A stretch of DNA of 6,002 nt. Origin: Campylobacterota bacterium (GTDB taxonomy: Bacteria > Campylobacterota > Campylobacteria > Campylobacterales > Sulfurovaceae). The notes under the pieces are model-generated. The model saw nothing but the letters and a program-made list of their open reading frames with translations, did no database searches and was not told where the DNA came from. The stretch covers positions 1 through 6,002 of the forward strand of contig JAADEQ010000073.1 of the NCBI GenBank assembly GCA_013153345.1. Reading direction: 5' to 3'. Positions 1 to 5,126 of the stretch are shown in pieces (positions within the stretch are counted from its first letter, which is position 1; each line of letters begins with the position of its first letter). The position numbers and the translations under genes were made by a program.

Positions 1-493
1 CCTCCTTTTTTAACCTAAAACCATAATTAAATATCATCTTATCTAAGGGCTCAATATCTTTATAATAAAGCTCATCTTTAATCATCTCCAAACTAGTTGT
101 AACTACCCAAATCTTTAACCTATCAAAATTTTTAGGAGATAAAAGAGGATGAATTGACTTTAAATAGCTATCTAGCTCCTTATAAAGAGCTGGTGGTAAA
201 ATCTCTTTTAAAGTCTTATTATCATCTCTAATACTCTTTTTAAAGGCAATCATTGAAGCTAAAGGAGTTAAAGCCAGCTCAGTATATACCCCATCAACCC
301 TATTAATTAAAGGCTTTATTTGCTCAAAAGCGCTCTTTACTCTCCTATCTTTAGCATGCATTGTGCCAAATAGATAAAGAGTGCTATCCCCTTTTTTTGC
401 CTCCCAATAAGAGAGTGAGACCTCATCTTTAGTAATACTCTCTTTGGCAAAGAGAGTAGCAACCATCATCAAGACTACTAAAAATATTCTCAT
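1..493 (-). CDS. TraB/GumN-family protein, 3' end cut off by the window
   Basis: The frame is open from an ATG at 493-491 to the window edge, giving 164 residues without a stop. Residues 1-16 form a short Sec-type signal peptide (hydrophobic MRIFLVVLMMVATLFA, probable cut after Ala16), so the product is probably exported to the periplasm or outer envelope. The mature start reads YWEAKKGDSTLYLFGTMHAKD (its second half, at residues 37-49, is the most typical part), the hallmark of the TraB/GumN family related to Tiki proteases. His46 of the GTMH motif and Glu72 of YTELAL match the conserved family His and Glu. Function in bacteria is poorly defined; a metal-dependent peptidase or hydrolase role is inferred from the family only. 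The ATG overlaps the stop of the M15 peptidase gene by four bases (ATGA), so translation is probably coupled. The rest of the domain lies to the left of the window. Family assignment is confident, activity is not. Confidence 0.88.
   Translation of the reverse strand, partial: MRIFLVVLMMVATLFAKESITKDEVSLSYWEAKKGDSTLYLFGTMHAKDRRVKSAFEQIKPLINRVDGVYTELALTPLASMIAFKKSIRDDNKTLKEILPPALYKELDSYLKSIHPLLSPKNFDRLKIWVVTTSLEMIKDELYYKDIEPLDKMIFNYGFRLKKE
436..458. repeat. Near-perfect palindrome inside the TraB/GumN coding start
   Basis: Arms TACTCTCTTT (436-445) and AAAGAGAGTA (449-458) are exact reverse complements around a three-base GGC centre, so a ten-pair hairpin can form on either strand. It covers codons 12-19 of the TraB/GumN gene, across the signal-peptide cleavage region. 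The octamer AAGAGAGT occurs again at 409-416, so the left arm has two possible partners. No T-run follows on the minus strand, so it is not an intrinsic terminator. Confidence 0.7.
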
Positions 494-1197
494 TTTAAAA
501 GCTCCGGCCTATACTCAAAGTGCATTGTATCAAAGTGATACCATTTACCCCCCCAAATAAAGCCATGCTTTTCAAAAATCTCTACTATCTTTTTAGGAAT
601 AGAGTTTTTATACTCCCCTCCCCAACGCCAATAGTTTGCATGCTTTACATTAATATCAATTGCTGTTCCAAAAGAGTGAAAACTTAAACGATTTGTCCCT
701 GCAATCTTTCTCCACTTAAAGGTCCCACCAATTGGCTTTAGATATGAAGAATAATTTGGAGGAAGAGCCTTAAGCTCCTTTACTATCTTTTTTAAGGCCT
801 CGCTCACCCCCTCTTTTTTAGTAACTAAAATATTGCTTCCATCTATCCACTTAATATAGACTAAATTTTTTCTAACCTCATCAGCACTCCCACCATATAA
901 AGCCTTAAAGAGAGGCTCAAACCTAATTCTGCCTGGGTCATAATCTTTATTAGCAGGCCTAACCCACCCTTTTGGATAGATAAATTTTAACATATCCTCA
1001 ATATCAGGATTATTTAGCCTCTCTTGAAAACTCTTCTTTTTTCCATCATCATATAAAAACTTTTTGCCATTATGCAAAATAATATAGTTATCTTTACACT
1101 CCTTAATAGCCTTATAGCTATTAACCAACTTCAACGCCTTATTATCACACATCCCATATAAAAAGGCTCCTAATAGAGGCAAAATATATATTTTCAT
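490..1197 (-). CDS. M15-family zinc metallopeptidase (VanY/CwlK-like D-Ala-D-Ala carboxypeptidase or L-Ala-D-Glu endopeptidase)
   Basis: The product is 235 residues. The C-terminal part is a peptidoglycan-cleaving M15 domain: SFHSFGTAIDIN places zinc ligands at His174 and Asp181, and YHFDTMHFEYRPE supplies the third ligand His226 and a catalytic acid/base at Asp223 three residues earlier. An Asp there rather than Glu resembles CwlK and phage endolysins more than VanX. The first 15 or so residues are hydrophobic and may be an export signal, though no clean cleavage site is visible; Cys17 lacks a proper lipobox. Residues 20-150 are Lys-rich and not recognised as a domain. The start is supported by AAGGA at 1209-1205, seven bases before the ATG. 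It sits 21 bases after the LOG gene and overlaps the TraB/GumN start by four bases, so the three look co-transcribed. A G7 tract (548-554) encodes Trp215-Gly216-Gly217 just before the catalytic motif. Exact bond specificity cannot be read from the sequence. Confidence 0.88.
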   Translation of the reverse strand: MKIYILPLLGAFLYGMCDNKALKLVNSYKAIKECKDNYIILHNGKKFLYDDGKKKSFQERLNNPDIEDMLKFIYPKGWVRPANKDYDPGRIRFEPLFKALYGGSADEVRKNLVYIKWIDGSNILVTKKEGVSEALKKIVKELKALPPNYSSYLKPIGGTFKWRKIAGTNRLSFHSFGTAIDINVKHANYWRWGGEYKNSIPKKIVEIFEKHGFIWGGKWYHFDTMHFEYRPELLK

Positions 1198-1218
1198 CTC
1201 TTTTTCCTTAAGATTAAA

Positions 1219-2085
1219 TTAAAACCCCTTACTCTCATCTTCACTAAATAGAGGGGTTCTATTTTGCTGATGCCAATTTATTATATACTCCCACGCATCT
1301 TTAGCACTATCTACAACTTCAAAGATATCTAAATCCTCCTTAGAAATCATCCCCTCATCCAATAAAAACTCAATATTTAAGAAGTTTTTCCACCACTGCT
1401 TACCAACTAAAACCACTGGAATCTGCTTCATTGAGTTTGTCTGCTTAAGGGTTAGAAGCTCAAATAGCTCATCCATTGTCCCAAAACCACCAGGATATAC
1501 AACCATCGCTTTTGCTCTTTGAAAAAAGTGAAATTTTCTAATTGCAAAATAGTGGAATAAAAAGCAAAGCTCAGGAGTTATATATGGATTTGGATGCTGC
1601 TCAAATGGAAGCTTAATATTAAGTCCAATAGATTTTGCTCCAACCTCAAAAGCTCCTCTATTGGCTGCTTCCATAATTCCAGGACCTCCTCCAGTCATCA
1701 CCATCACTCTATTATCATCAACCCCTTTACCACTCTTTCCAATAATTCTTCCAAGCTCTCTTGCATCCTCATAATAATAGCTATTATTTAGCGCAATTGT
1801 AGCCCTCTTTAGCTCTATTCCATTAATATTTTTCTCAATCAACTCATCAACTCTTCTTTTTGCAACATCTTGAGGCAAGGTTCTAGCACTTCCAAATATA
1901 GCAATAGTATGCTCAATCCCAAAGCGCCTCATTCCAATCTCAGCCTTTAAATAATCCAACTCAAGTCTAACTCCCCTAGTCTCATATAGCTTTAAAAACT
2001 CCTTATCATCCTCAGCCAATTTATAAGTTGGAGAGGTGATAATATTTTTTAATAGCTCTAACTCTTCTTTATTATAATAGTCCAT
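1219..2085 (-). CDS. LOG-family protein (TIGR00730-type nucleoside 5'-monophosphate phosphoribohydrolase)
   Basis: The product is 288 residues, a cytosolic Rossmann-fold protein of the LOG ('lysine decarboxylase-like') family. Key motifs appear in order: FGSAR at 64-68, TGGGPGIMEAANRGA at 131-145, Arg183-Lys184, and PGGFGTMDE at 198-206, the family signature whose Glu206 is catalytic. Family members cleave the N-glycosidic bond of AMP or modified AMP to give free base and ribose 5-phosphate; many bacterial members act in purine turnover rather than as cytokinin enzymes, and the old 'lysine decarboxylase' label is wrong. The protein is longer than the roughly 190-residue minimal LOGs because of an N-terminal helical region (1-58) and an insert near 75-125. 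The start is backed by AAAAGG at 2097-2092, six bases upstream. It is first gene of a minus-strand unit with its own TATAAT promoter and is followed 21 bases later by the M15 gene. Substrate is inferred only. Confidence 0.92.
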   Translation of the reverse strand: MDYYNKEELELLKNIITSPTYKLAEDDKEFLKLYETRGVRLELDYLKAEIGMRRFGIEHTIAIFGSARTLPQDVAKRRVDELIEKNINGIELKRATIALNNSYYYEDARELGRIIGKSGKGVDDNRVMVMTGGGPGIMEAANRGAFEVGAKSIGLNIKLPFEQHPNPYITPELCFLFHYFAIRKFHFFQRAKAMVVYPGGFGTMDELFELLTLKQTNSMKQIPVVLVGKQWWKNFLNIEFLLDEGMISKEDLDIFEVVDSAKDAWEYIINWHQQNRTPLFSEDESKGF

Positions 2086-2114
2086 ATCAAACCTTTTGAG
2101 ATAAAATAAAGGGG

Positions 2115-2143
2115 ATTATACCATATTTTGAGAGTAATGAGAA
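2115..2143 (-). promoter_or_regulatory. Sigma-70 promoter for the LOG-M15-TraB unit
   Basis: On the minus strand a perfect TATAAT lies at 2120-2115, preceded by 17 bases and TTCTCA at 2143-2138, which matches four of six bases of TTGACA. Predicted transcription would begin near 2108, leaving a leader of about 22 bases that contains the LOG Shine-Dalgarno. It lies in the only gap (73 bases) between gap and the LOG gene. The -35 overlaps the hairpin at 2140-2160. Confidence 0.65.
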
Positions 2144-2160
2144 CTGGGATATCCAGCTCT
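2140..2160 (-). terminator. Hairpin at the 3' end of gap, possible weak terminator
   Basis: CTGG (2144-2147) pairs with CCAG (2153-2156) around GATAT, and the stem continues past one A-C mismatch with AGA/TCT, seven pairs in all. It overlaps the gap stop codon. No T-run follows on the minus strand, so any termination would be weak or factor-dependent; an mRNA 3'-end stabiliser, or a regulatory site overlapping the next promoter's -35, is equally possible. Confidence 0.35.
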
Positions 2161-3166
2161 ACATTTTAGAAGCAACCAACCTTGCTAAATCAAAAAGTCT
2201 TGTTGCATATCCAAACTCATTATCATACCAAGTCATAATCTTAACCATCTTCTTATCTACAACCTCAGTTAAAAGCGCATCTACAATGCTTGAGTGAGGA
2301 TTTCCAATTAAATCACTACTTACAAACTCCTCATAACTAACATCTAATATCCCCTTCATATCTCCTCTTGCCGCCTCTTCAAGAGCACTATTAACCTCTT
2401 GTGCAGTAACCTCTTTTGATAAATTTGCAACAATCTCAGTAATTGCAACATCAGGCACTGGAACTCTTAGAGCCATTGCACTCATCTTTCCTTCTAGCTC
2501 TGGAATCACCTTTGTTGTTGCTTTTGCAGCTCCAGTTGTTGTTGGAATAATATTAATTGCAGCAGCACGTCCGCGTCTATGTTTTCCTGGCTTTTTTCTA
2601 TCAATTGTAACTTGGCTAGAGGTATATGCGTGAGTTGTTGTTACATGAGCAGACTCTACTCCAAACTTATTAACTAAAACCTTCATAACTGGAGCTAGAG
2701 AGTTTGTTGTGCAGCTTGCATTTGAGATAATATGGTGCTTACTATTATCATATAGATTCTCATTTACTCCAAAAACAATAGTAATATCTTCATTTTTAGC
2801 TGGAGCTGAAATAAGCACCTTTTTAGCCCCCGCTTCAAGGTGTTTTGCAGCATCTTCTCTCTTTGTAAATTTTCCTGTACACTCTAAAACAATATCAATT
2901 CCCTCCCAAGGAAGCTTTGCTGGGTCTCTTTCATTAATAATCTTTATCTCTTGGCCATTAATAATCAAACTATCCTCACTACTCTCAACAACTGCTGGAA
3001 ATCTTCCATGAACTGAATCAAACTTTAGCATATATGCCAAATCCTCTGGAGTCCCACTTCCACCATTTGCAATAACAATCTCAATATCATCTTGCTCTGT
3101 TGTAAAATAGTTCCACAGAACCATTTTTCCAATTCTACCAAGCCCATTAATTGCCACTTTCTTCAT
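2159..3166 (-). CDS. gap: Type I glyceraldehyde-3-phosphate dehydrogenase
   Basis: The cytosolic enzyme interconverts glyceraldehyde 3-phosphate and 1,3-bisphosphoglycerate. From the ATG at 3166 it is 335 residues, normal for the family. It begins MKKVAINGLGRIGK, the dinucleotide-binding motif; the catalytic signature SNASCTTN gives Cys152, with partner His179 in TTHAYT, then the conserved IPTTTGAAKA (207-216) and WYDNEFGY (313-320). A longer frame from 3211 would add 15 residues, but AGGGGT at 3176-3171 precedes the 3166 ATG, the family normally starts here, and the TATAAT at 3194-3189 lies inside the extra stretch. Position 35, usually Asp (the NAD-ribose ligand of NAD-specific enzymes), is Gly in IANGGSG, and the usual Leu-Pro of the DLPHKD-like loop is replaced by Arg190-Lys191-Lys192. 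Both changes point to NADP or dual use and perhaps a gluconeogenic role; that is inference. It is transcribed divergently from the ferredoxin gene. Confidence 0.97.
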   Translation of the reverse strand: MKKVAINGLGRIGKMVLWNYFTTEQDDIEIVIANGGSGTPEDLAYMLKFDSVHGRFPAVVESSEDSLIINGQEIKIINERDPAKLPWEGIDIVLECTGKFTKREDAAKHLEAGAKKVLISAPAKNEDITIVFGVNENLYDNSKHHIISNASCTTNSLAPVMKVLVNKFGVESAHVTTTHAYTSSQVTIDRKKPGKHRRGRAAAINIIPTTTGAAKATTKVIPELEGKMSAMALRVPVPDVAITEIVANLSKEVTAQEVNSALEEAARGDMKGILDVSYEEFVSSDLIGNPHSSIVDALLTEVVDKKMVKIMTWYDNEFGYATRLFDLARLVASKM

Positions 3167-3188
3167 ATCTACCCCTAATTTTTTATTT

Positions 3189-3194
3189 ATTATA
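3189..3194 (-). promoter_or_regulatory. -10 box of the gap promoter
   Basis: Perfect TATAAT on the minus strand within the AT-rich divergent region 3167-3288. Transcription would start near 3182, giving a leader of roughly 16 bases containing the AGGGGT ribosome site. No good -35 is visible at the expected distance, only T-rich sequence, which is usual for Campylobacterota housekeeping promoters. Confidence 0.6.
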
Positions 3195-3237
3195 TATAAA
3201 ATTTTATCCAATTAAACTAACTTTTAGCTTTTATTAG

Positions 3238-3243
3238 TAAAAT
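3238..3243 (+). promoter_or_regulatory. Possible -10 box for the ferredoxin gene
   Basis: TAAAAT (five of six bases to TATAAT) follows a T-rich stretch (3221-3235) in the divergent region. It would give a leader of about 40 bases with AAGGAG at 3277-3282, six bases before the start codon. No consensus -35 is visible. The rest of the 122-base region holds no gene. Confidence 0.35.
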
Positions 3244-3288
3244 CGCAATTAGGACAAAATATATCCGAATTTAAGTAAGGAGCAAACT

Positions 3289-3669
3289 ATGATGATGGGA
3301 GCAATGCCACAACCAGCATATTATCTATTTAAATGTCAACAAAGTGCACCTCCAGGGATGCCAAAACCAAGCTGTGTTAACCAAAATGACCCAGAGTCTC
3401 AAGAGCTTTTTGGATATTTAGCTCAACAACTTATGACAAAAGGAATTATGGGAACAGTTCAGCCAATTCAAACAAGCTGTCTTGGGAGATGTCAACAAGG
3501 TCCAGTAATGTTGGTTGAGCCAGGACATGTTATGTATGTAAACTTAACTAAAGAGAAGATTGATAGAATCATTGATGAGCATCTAATTGGTGGAAAGGTG
3601 GTTGAGGAGTATGTAATTCCTGAGGAGTTTTGGGGTGAGCCAATTCCTCCAAAAGAGATGGCAAGATAG
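3289..3669 (+). CDS. Thioredoxin-like [2Fe-2S] ferredoxin domain protein
   Basis: A 126-residue cytosolic electron-carrier candidate. Four cysteines have the spacing of thioredoxin-fold [2Fe-2S] ferredoxins, the fold also seen in NuoE and HoxE: Cys16 and Cys29 (C-x12-C), then Cys64 and Cys68 (C-x3-C) in SCLGRCQQGPVMLVEP. The following GPVMLVEPGHVMYVNLT and KIDRIIDEHL match the family's C-terminal strand and helix. There is no Nuo neighbour or fused domain, so it acts as a free ferredoxin; its partner is unknown. After the fold a 25-residue tail rich in Glu and Pro (102-126) closes the protein. The start has a strong AAGGAG six bases upstream; the ATGs at 3292 and 3295 are also in frame, so the first two residues are uncertain. 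The gene stands alone: divergent from gap, with a hairpin and T-run downstream. A regulatory or assembly role for the cluster cannot be excluded. Confidence 0.9.
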   Translation: MMMGAMPQPAYYLFKCQQSAPPGMPKPSCVNQNDPESQELFGYLAQQLMTKGIMGTVQPIQTSCLGRCQQGPVMLVEPGHVMYVNLTKEKIDRIIDEHLIGGKVVEEYVIPEEFWGEPIPPKEMAR

Positions 3670-3686
3670 ATTTTATCTACTAAAAC

Positions 3687-3706
3687 TCCCTTATTTAGGG
3701 ATTTTT
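3687..3706 (+). terminator. Short intrinsic terminator after the ferredoxin gene
   Basis: TCCCT (3687-3691), loop TATTT, AGGGA (3697-3701), then five T's (3702-3706). The stem is only five pairs, so strength is modest. A second small hairpin (TAGAT/ATCTA, 3667-3679) lies just upstream across the stop codon. Confidence 0.55.
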
Positions 3707-3748
3707 ACTCCCCTATCTCTATTTCTCCTCTTTTTTTATAAAATTTGA

Positions 3749-3754
3749 TATAAT
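3749..3754 (+). promoter_or_regulatory. -10 box of the panD-ybaB-ankyrin operon promoter
   Basis: Perfect TATAAT located 20 bases before the panD start, behind a T-rich tract (3729-3738) and lacking a clear -35. The predicted leader is about 13 bases and contains the AAAGGT ribosome site. It follows the ferredoxin terminator directly. Confidence 0.65.
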
Positions 3755-3773
3755 AAAAATAAAAAGGTAGCCT

Positions 3774-4142
3774 ATGACAATTACTATGCTTCATAGTAAA
3801 ATACATCGAGCAACAGTTACAGATGCAAATCTAAATTATGTTGGCTCTATTACAATTGATAAAGATATATTAAAAAAAGTTGATATGAGAGTTGGTCAAA
3901 AAGTTGATATTGTTAATATTAATAATGGAGAGCGCTTTAGCACCTATATAATTGCAGGAGAGGCGGGCAAAAAGGAGTTTTGTCTAAATGGTGCCGCTGC
4001 AAGAAAGGTGCAAGTTGGAGATAAGATAATCATAATTGCCTATACTGAGCTTACCTTAAAAGAGGCAGATGAGTTTGAGCCAAAGATTGCTATTTTAGAT
4101 GATGATAATGAAGTTGTTCAATTGATAAAAGGGCTTGAGTGA
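3774..4142 (+). CDS. panD: Aspartate 1-decarboxylase (pyruvoyl-dependent), precursor
   Basis: The cytosolic enzyme converts L-aspartate to beta-alanine for pantothenate and coenzyme A synthesis. The 122-residue zymogen self-cleaves between Gly24 and Ser25 in NYVGSITID, turning Ser25 into the pyruvoyl group. Other active-site residues sit at the same numbers as in the E. coli protein: Lys9, His11, Tyr22, Arg54 and Tyr58 (NGERFSTY), and Asn72 in [13 protein letters not shown]. That exact numbering supports the ATG at 3774, which also has AAAGGT five bases upstream. It is first in an operon: ybaB begins within its stop codon. panB and panC are not in the window, so beta-alanine is presumably joined to pantoate by genes elsewhere. 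Length and all key residues are intact. Confidence 0.98.
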   Translation: MTITMLHSKIHRATVTDANLNYVGSITIDKDILKKVDMRVGQKVDIVNINNGERFSTYIIAGEAGKKEFCLNGAAARKVQVGDKIIIIAYTELTLKEADEFEPKIAILDDDNEVVQLIKGLE

Positions 4143-4459
4143 TGTTTGGAGATTTTGATTTAAATAAGATGCAAGAGATGCTAAAGGATATTGAACAAAA
4201 AGCCAAAGAGATGGAAGAAAAGAGCAAAAATACTATCCTAACTGCCACTGGAGGTGGTGGAATGGTTAGTGTTAGTGCAAATGGGACTGGAGAGATTGTT
4301 GATGTGACAATTGATGACTCCTTATTAGATGATAAAGACTCTTTGCAAATTCTATTAATTAGCACTATTAATGATGCTTTAAAGATGGTAGAAGATAACA
4401 AAAAAAATCAAGCTCTAAATATGTTTGGAGGCTTAAACCCTTTTGGAGGCAAAGAGTGA
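4142..4459 (+). CDS. ybaB: YbaB/EbfC family nucleoid-associated DNA-binding protein
   Basis: A 105-residue protein of the family that binds DNA as a dimer and coats the nucleoid. It has a charged N-terminal helix (about 7-31, EMLKDIEQKAKEMEEK), the conserved ATGGGGMVSVSANGTGEIVDVTIDDSLL strand region (its core lies near 35-60), a second helix (67-90) and a Met/Phe/Gly-rich tail (MFGGLNPFGG). The ATG at 4142 shares its A with the panD TGA; a GTG at 4139 is also in frame and would add one Met and a four-base overlap. AAAAGGG at 4127-4133 is 8 bases from the ATG and 5 from the GTG, so the choice is open; ATG is preferred because MFG-type starts are usual. In many bacteria ybaB sits with dnaX and recR; here it is tied to panD, an arrangement I recall from Helicobacter. 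Confidence 0.95.
   Translation: MFGDFDLNKMQEMLKDIEQKAKEMEEKSKNTILTATGGGGMVSVSANGTGEIVDVTIDDSLLDDKDSLQILLISTINDALKMVEDNKKNQALNMFGGLNPFGGKE
4445..4449 (+). promoter_or_regulatory. Ribosome binding site that fixes the GTG start of the ankyrin gene
   Basis: GGAGG lies six bases before GTG 4456-4458 and is formed by the codons for the last glycines of YbaB. No ATG occurs in the ankyrin frame until codon 69, so this site is the main evidence for the GTG start. Confidence 0.75.
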
Positions 4460-4968
4460 ATGAGTTACTAAAAGCAATTGAAGAGGATTTATTAGTTGAG
4501 ATTAAACGCCTTTTAAAAGAGAATAACTATAATCTAAATAGCGAAGTTGAGATTGGAACAGAGTATGAGCTAGAAGATTATGATGAGATTCCTCTTCTTT
4601 TTTATCTAATCCAAAAGGGGGCCTCACTTGAGGCAATTAAGCTCCTAATAGATAATGGAATGGATATTACTACCACAACAAAAGAGGGAGTTGGAGCAAT
4701 TGATTATGCAATAAAATTTAAGAGAAAAGATATTGTAGAGCTTTGCAAAGAGCATGGCATTAGCTTAACAAAGAGTCAACGAAAGAGTGGAATAACCCCT
4801 TTAATGCTTGCTGCAAGCTTTAATGATATTGATATGATGAAGTATCTAATTGAAAATGGAGCATCAGTGGATGATAGAGATAGGTTTGGAATGAGTGCTT
4901 TAGATTATGCAGCTAAGCTTGGTCAAAAAAAGGCGGTGGAGTTTTTAGAAACTCTTGAAAAAAACTAA
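4456..4968 (+). CDS. Ankyrin-repeat protein
   Basis: The product is 170 residues with no signal peptide or membrane segment, so it is probably cytosolic. An N-terminal acidic helical part (1-45) is followed by about four ankyrin repeats: 46-72 (PLLFYLIQKGASLEAIKLLI), a degenerate one at 78-104, a clear one at 112-140 (GITPLMLAASFNDIDMMKYL then IENGASVDDRD), and a capping repeat at 145-170 (GMSALDYAAKLGQKKAVEFL). Such repeats bind other proteins; nothing shows the partner. The GTG start overlaps the ybaB stop by four bases (GTGA) and has GGAGG six bases upstream, so expression should be coupled to ybaB and panD. A hairpin directly after the stop closes the operon. The family call is firm, the role unknown; nothing suggests a secreted effector. 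Confidence 0.92.
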   Translation: MNELLKAIEEDLLVEIKRLLKENNYNLNSEVEIGTEYELEDYDEIPLLFYLIQKGASLEAIKLLIDNGMDITTTTKEGVGAIDYAIKFKRKDIVELCKEHGISLTKSQRKSGITPLMLAASFNDIDMMKYLIENGASVDDRDRFGMSALDYAAKLGQKKAVEFLETLEKN

Positions 4969-4992
4969 CCCTCAAAAAGAGGGAGTTAATTT
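4969..4992 (+). terminator. Hairpin terminator of the panD-ybaB-ankyrin operon
   Basis: CCCTC (4969-4973), loop AAAAA, GAGGG (4979-4983) starts immediately after the ankyrin stop codon. With a two-base bulge, the TAA of the stop can pair with TTA at 4986-4988. The following tract is only TTAATTT, so termination may be incomplete. Confidence 0.55.
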
Positions 4993-5042
4993 AGAAGGGC
5001 TTAAACTAAAAAATCATTACCAAAAAAACAAGGAGATATTTA

Positions 5043-5066
5043 GTAGAGGATTTATCTTCCTCTTAC
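5043..5066. other. Inverted repeat upstream of the rnhB promoter
   Basis: AGAGGA (5045-5050) pairs with TCCTCT (5058-5063) around TTTATCT, extended by GT/AC past one bulged T. It lies just upstream of the -10 boxes where an operator could sit, but it has no T-run and no recognised motif. Apart from it, the 158-base gap 4969-5126 holds the operon terminator and the rnhB promoter, and no gene. Confidence 0.4.
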
Positions 5067-5075
5067 ATTTAGAAT

Positions 5076-5091
5076 TATAATATAATATAAT
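5076..5091 (+). promoter_or_regulatory. rnhB promoter with three overlapping TATAAT boxes
   Basis: TATAAT occurs at 5076-5081, 5081-5086 and 5086-5091, made by a five-base tandem repeat. The nearest box leaves a leader of about 28 bases to the rnhB start. No clear -35 is seen; T-rich sequence (5051-5070) precedes it. Confidence 0.6.
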
Positions 5092-5126
5092 TAACTACCA
5101 GACAACCAAAAGTTAACGGATAATTA

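Noticed and set aside
11..17. Frequent T and A runs across intergenic and coding DNA as possible repeat elements
   Set aside because: Expected from the AT-rich composition; only the A8 cluster in rnhB and the G7 tract stand out.
1594..1791. Plus-strand open frame of 65 codons
   Set aside because: Lies antisense inside the well-supported LOG gene; Ser/Ile-rich low-complexity product and no ribosome site.
2709..3011. Plus-strand open frame of 100 codons
   Set aside because: Antisense shadow of gap; product is Ser/Phe-rich with no recognisable motif.
3167..3211. Upstream ATG giving GAPDH a 15-residue N-terminal extension
   Set aside because: The family starts at MKKVAING, that ATG has the ribosome site, and the gap -10 box lies inside the extension.
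3167..3288. Possible riboswitch or small RNA in the divergent region
   Set aside because: No compact stems or known motif; the region is short and explained by two promoters and ribosome sites.
4090..4401. Minus-strand open frame of 103 codons
   Set aside because: Antisense to the panD end and ybaB, both strongly supported; low-complexity Ser/Ile product.
5030..5035. Strong AAGGAG in the gap before rnhB, as if for a small gene
   Set aside because: No ATG, GTG or TTG follows at a usable distance and stops come at once; probably chance in A-rich DNA or a decayed leader.
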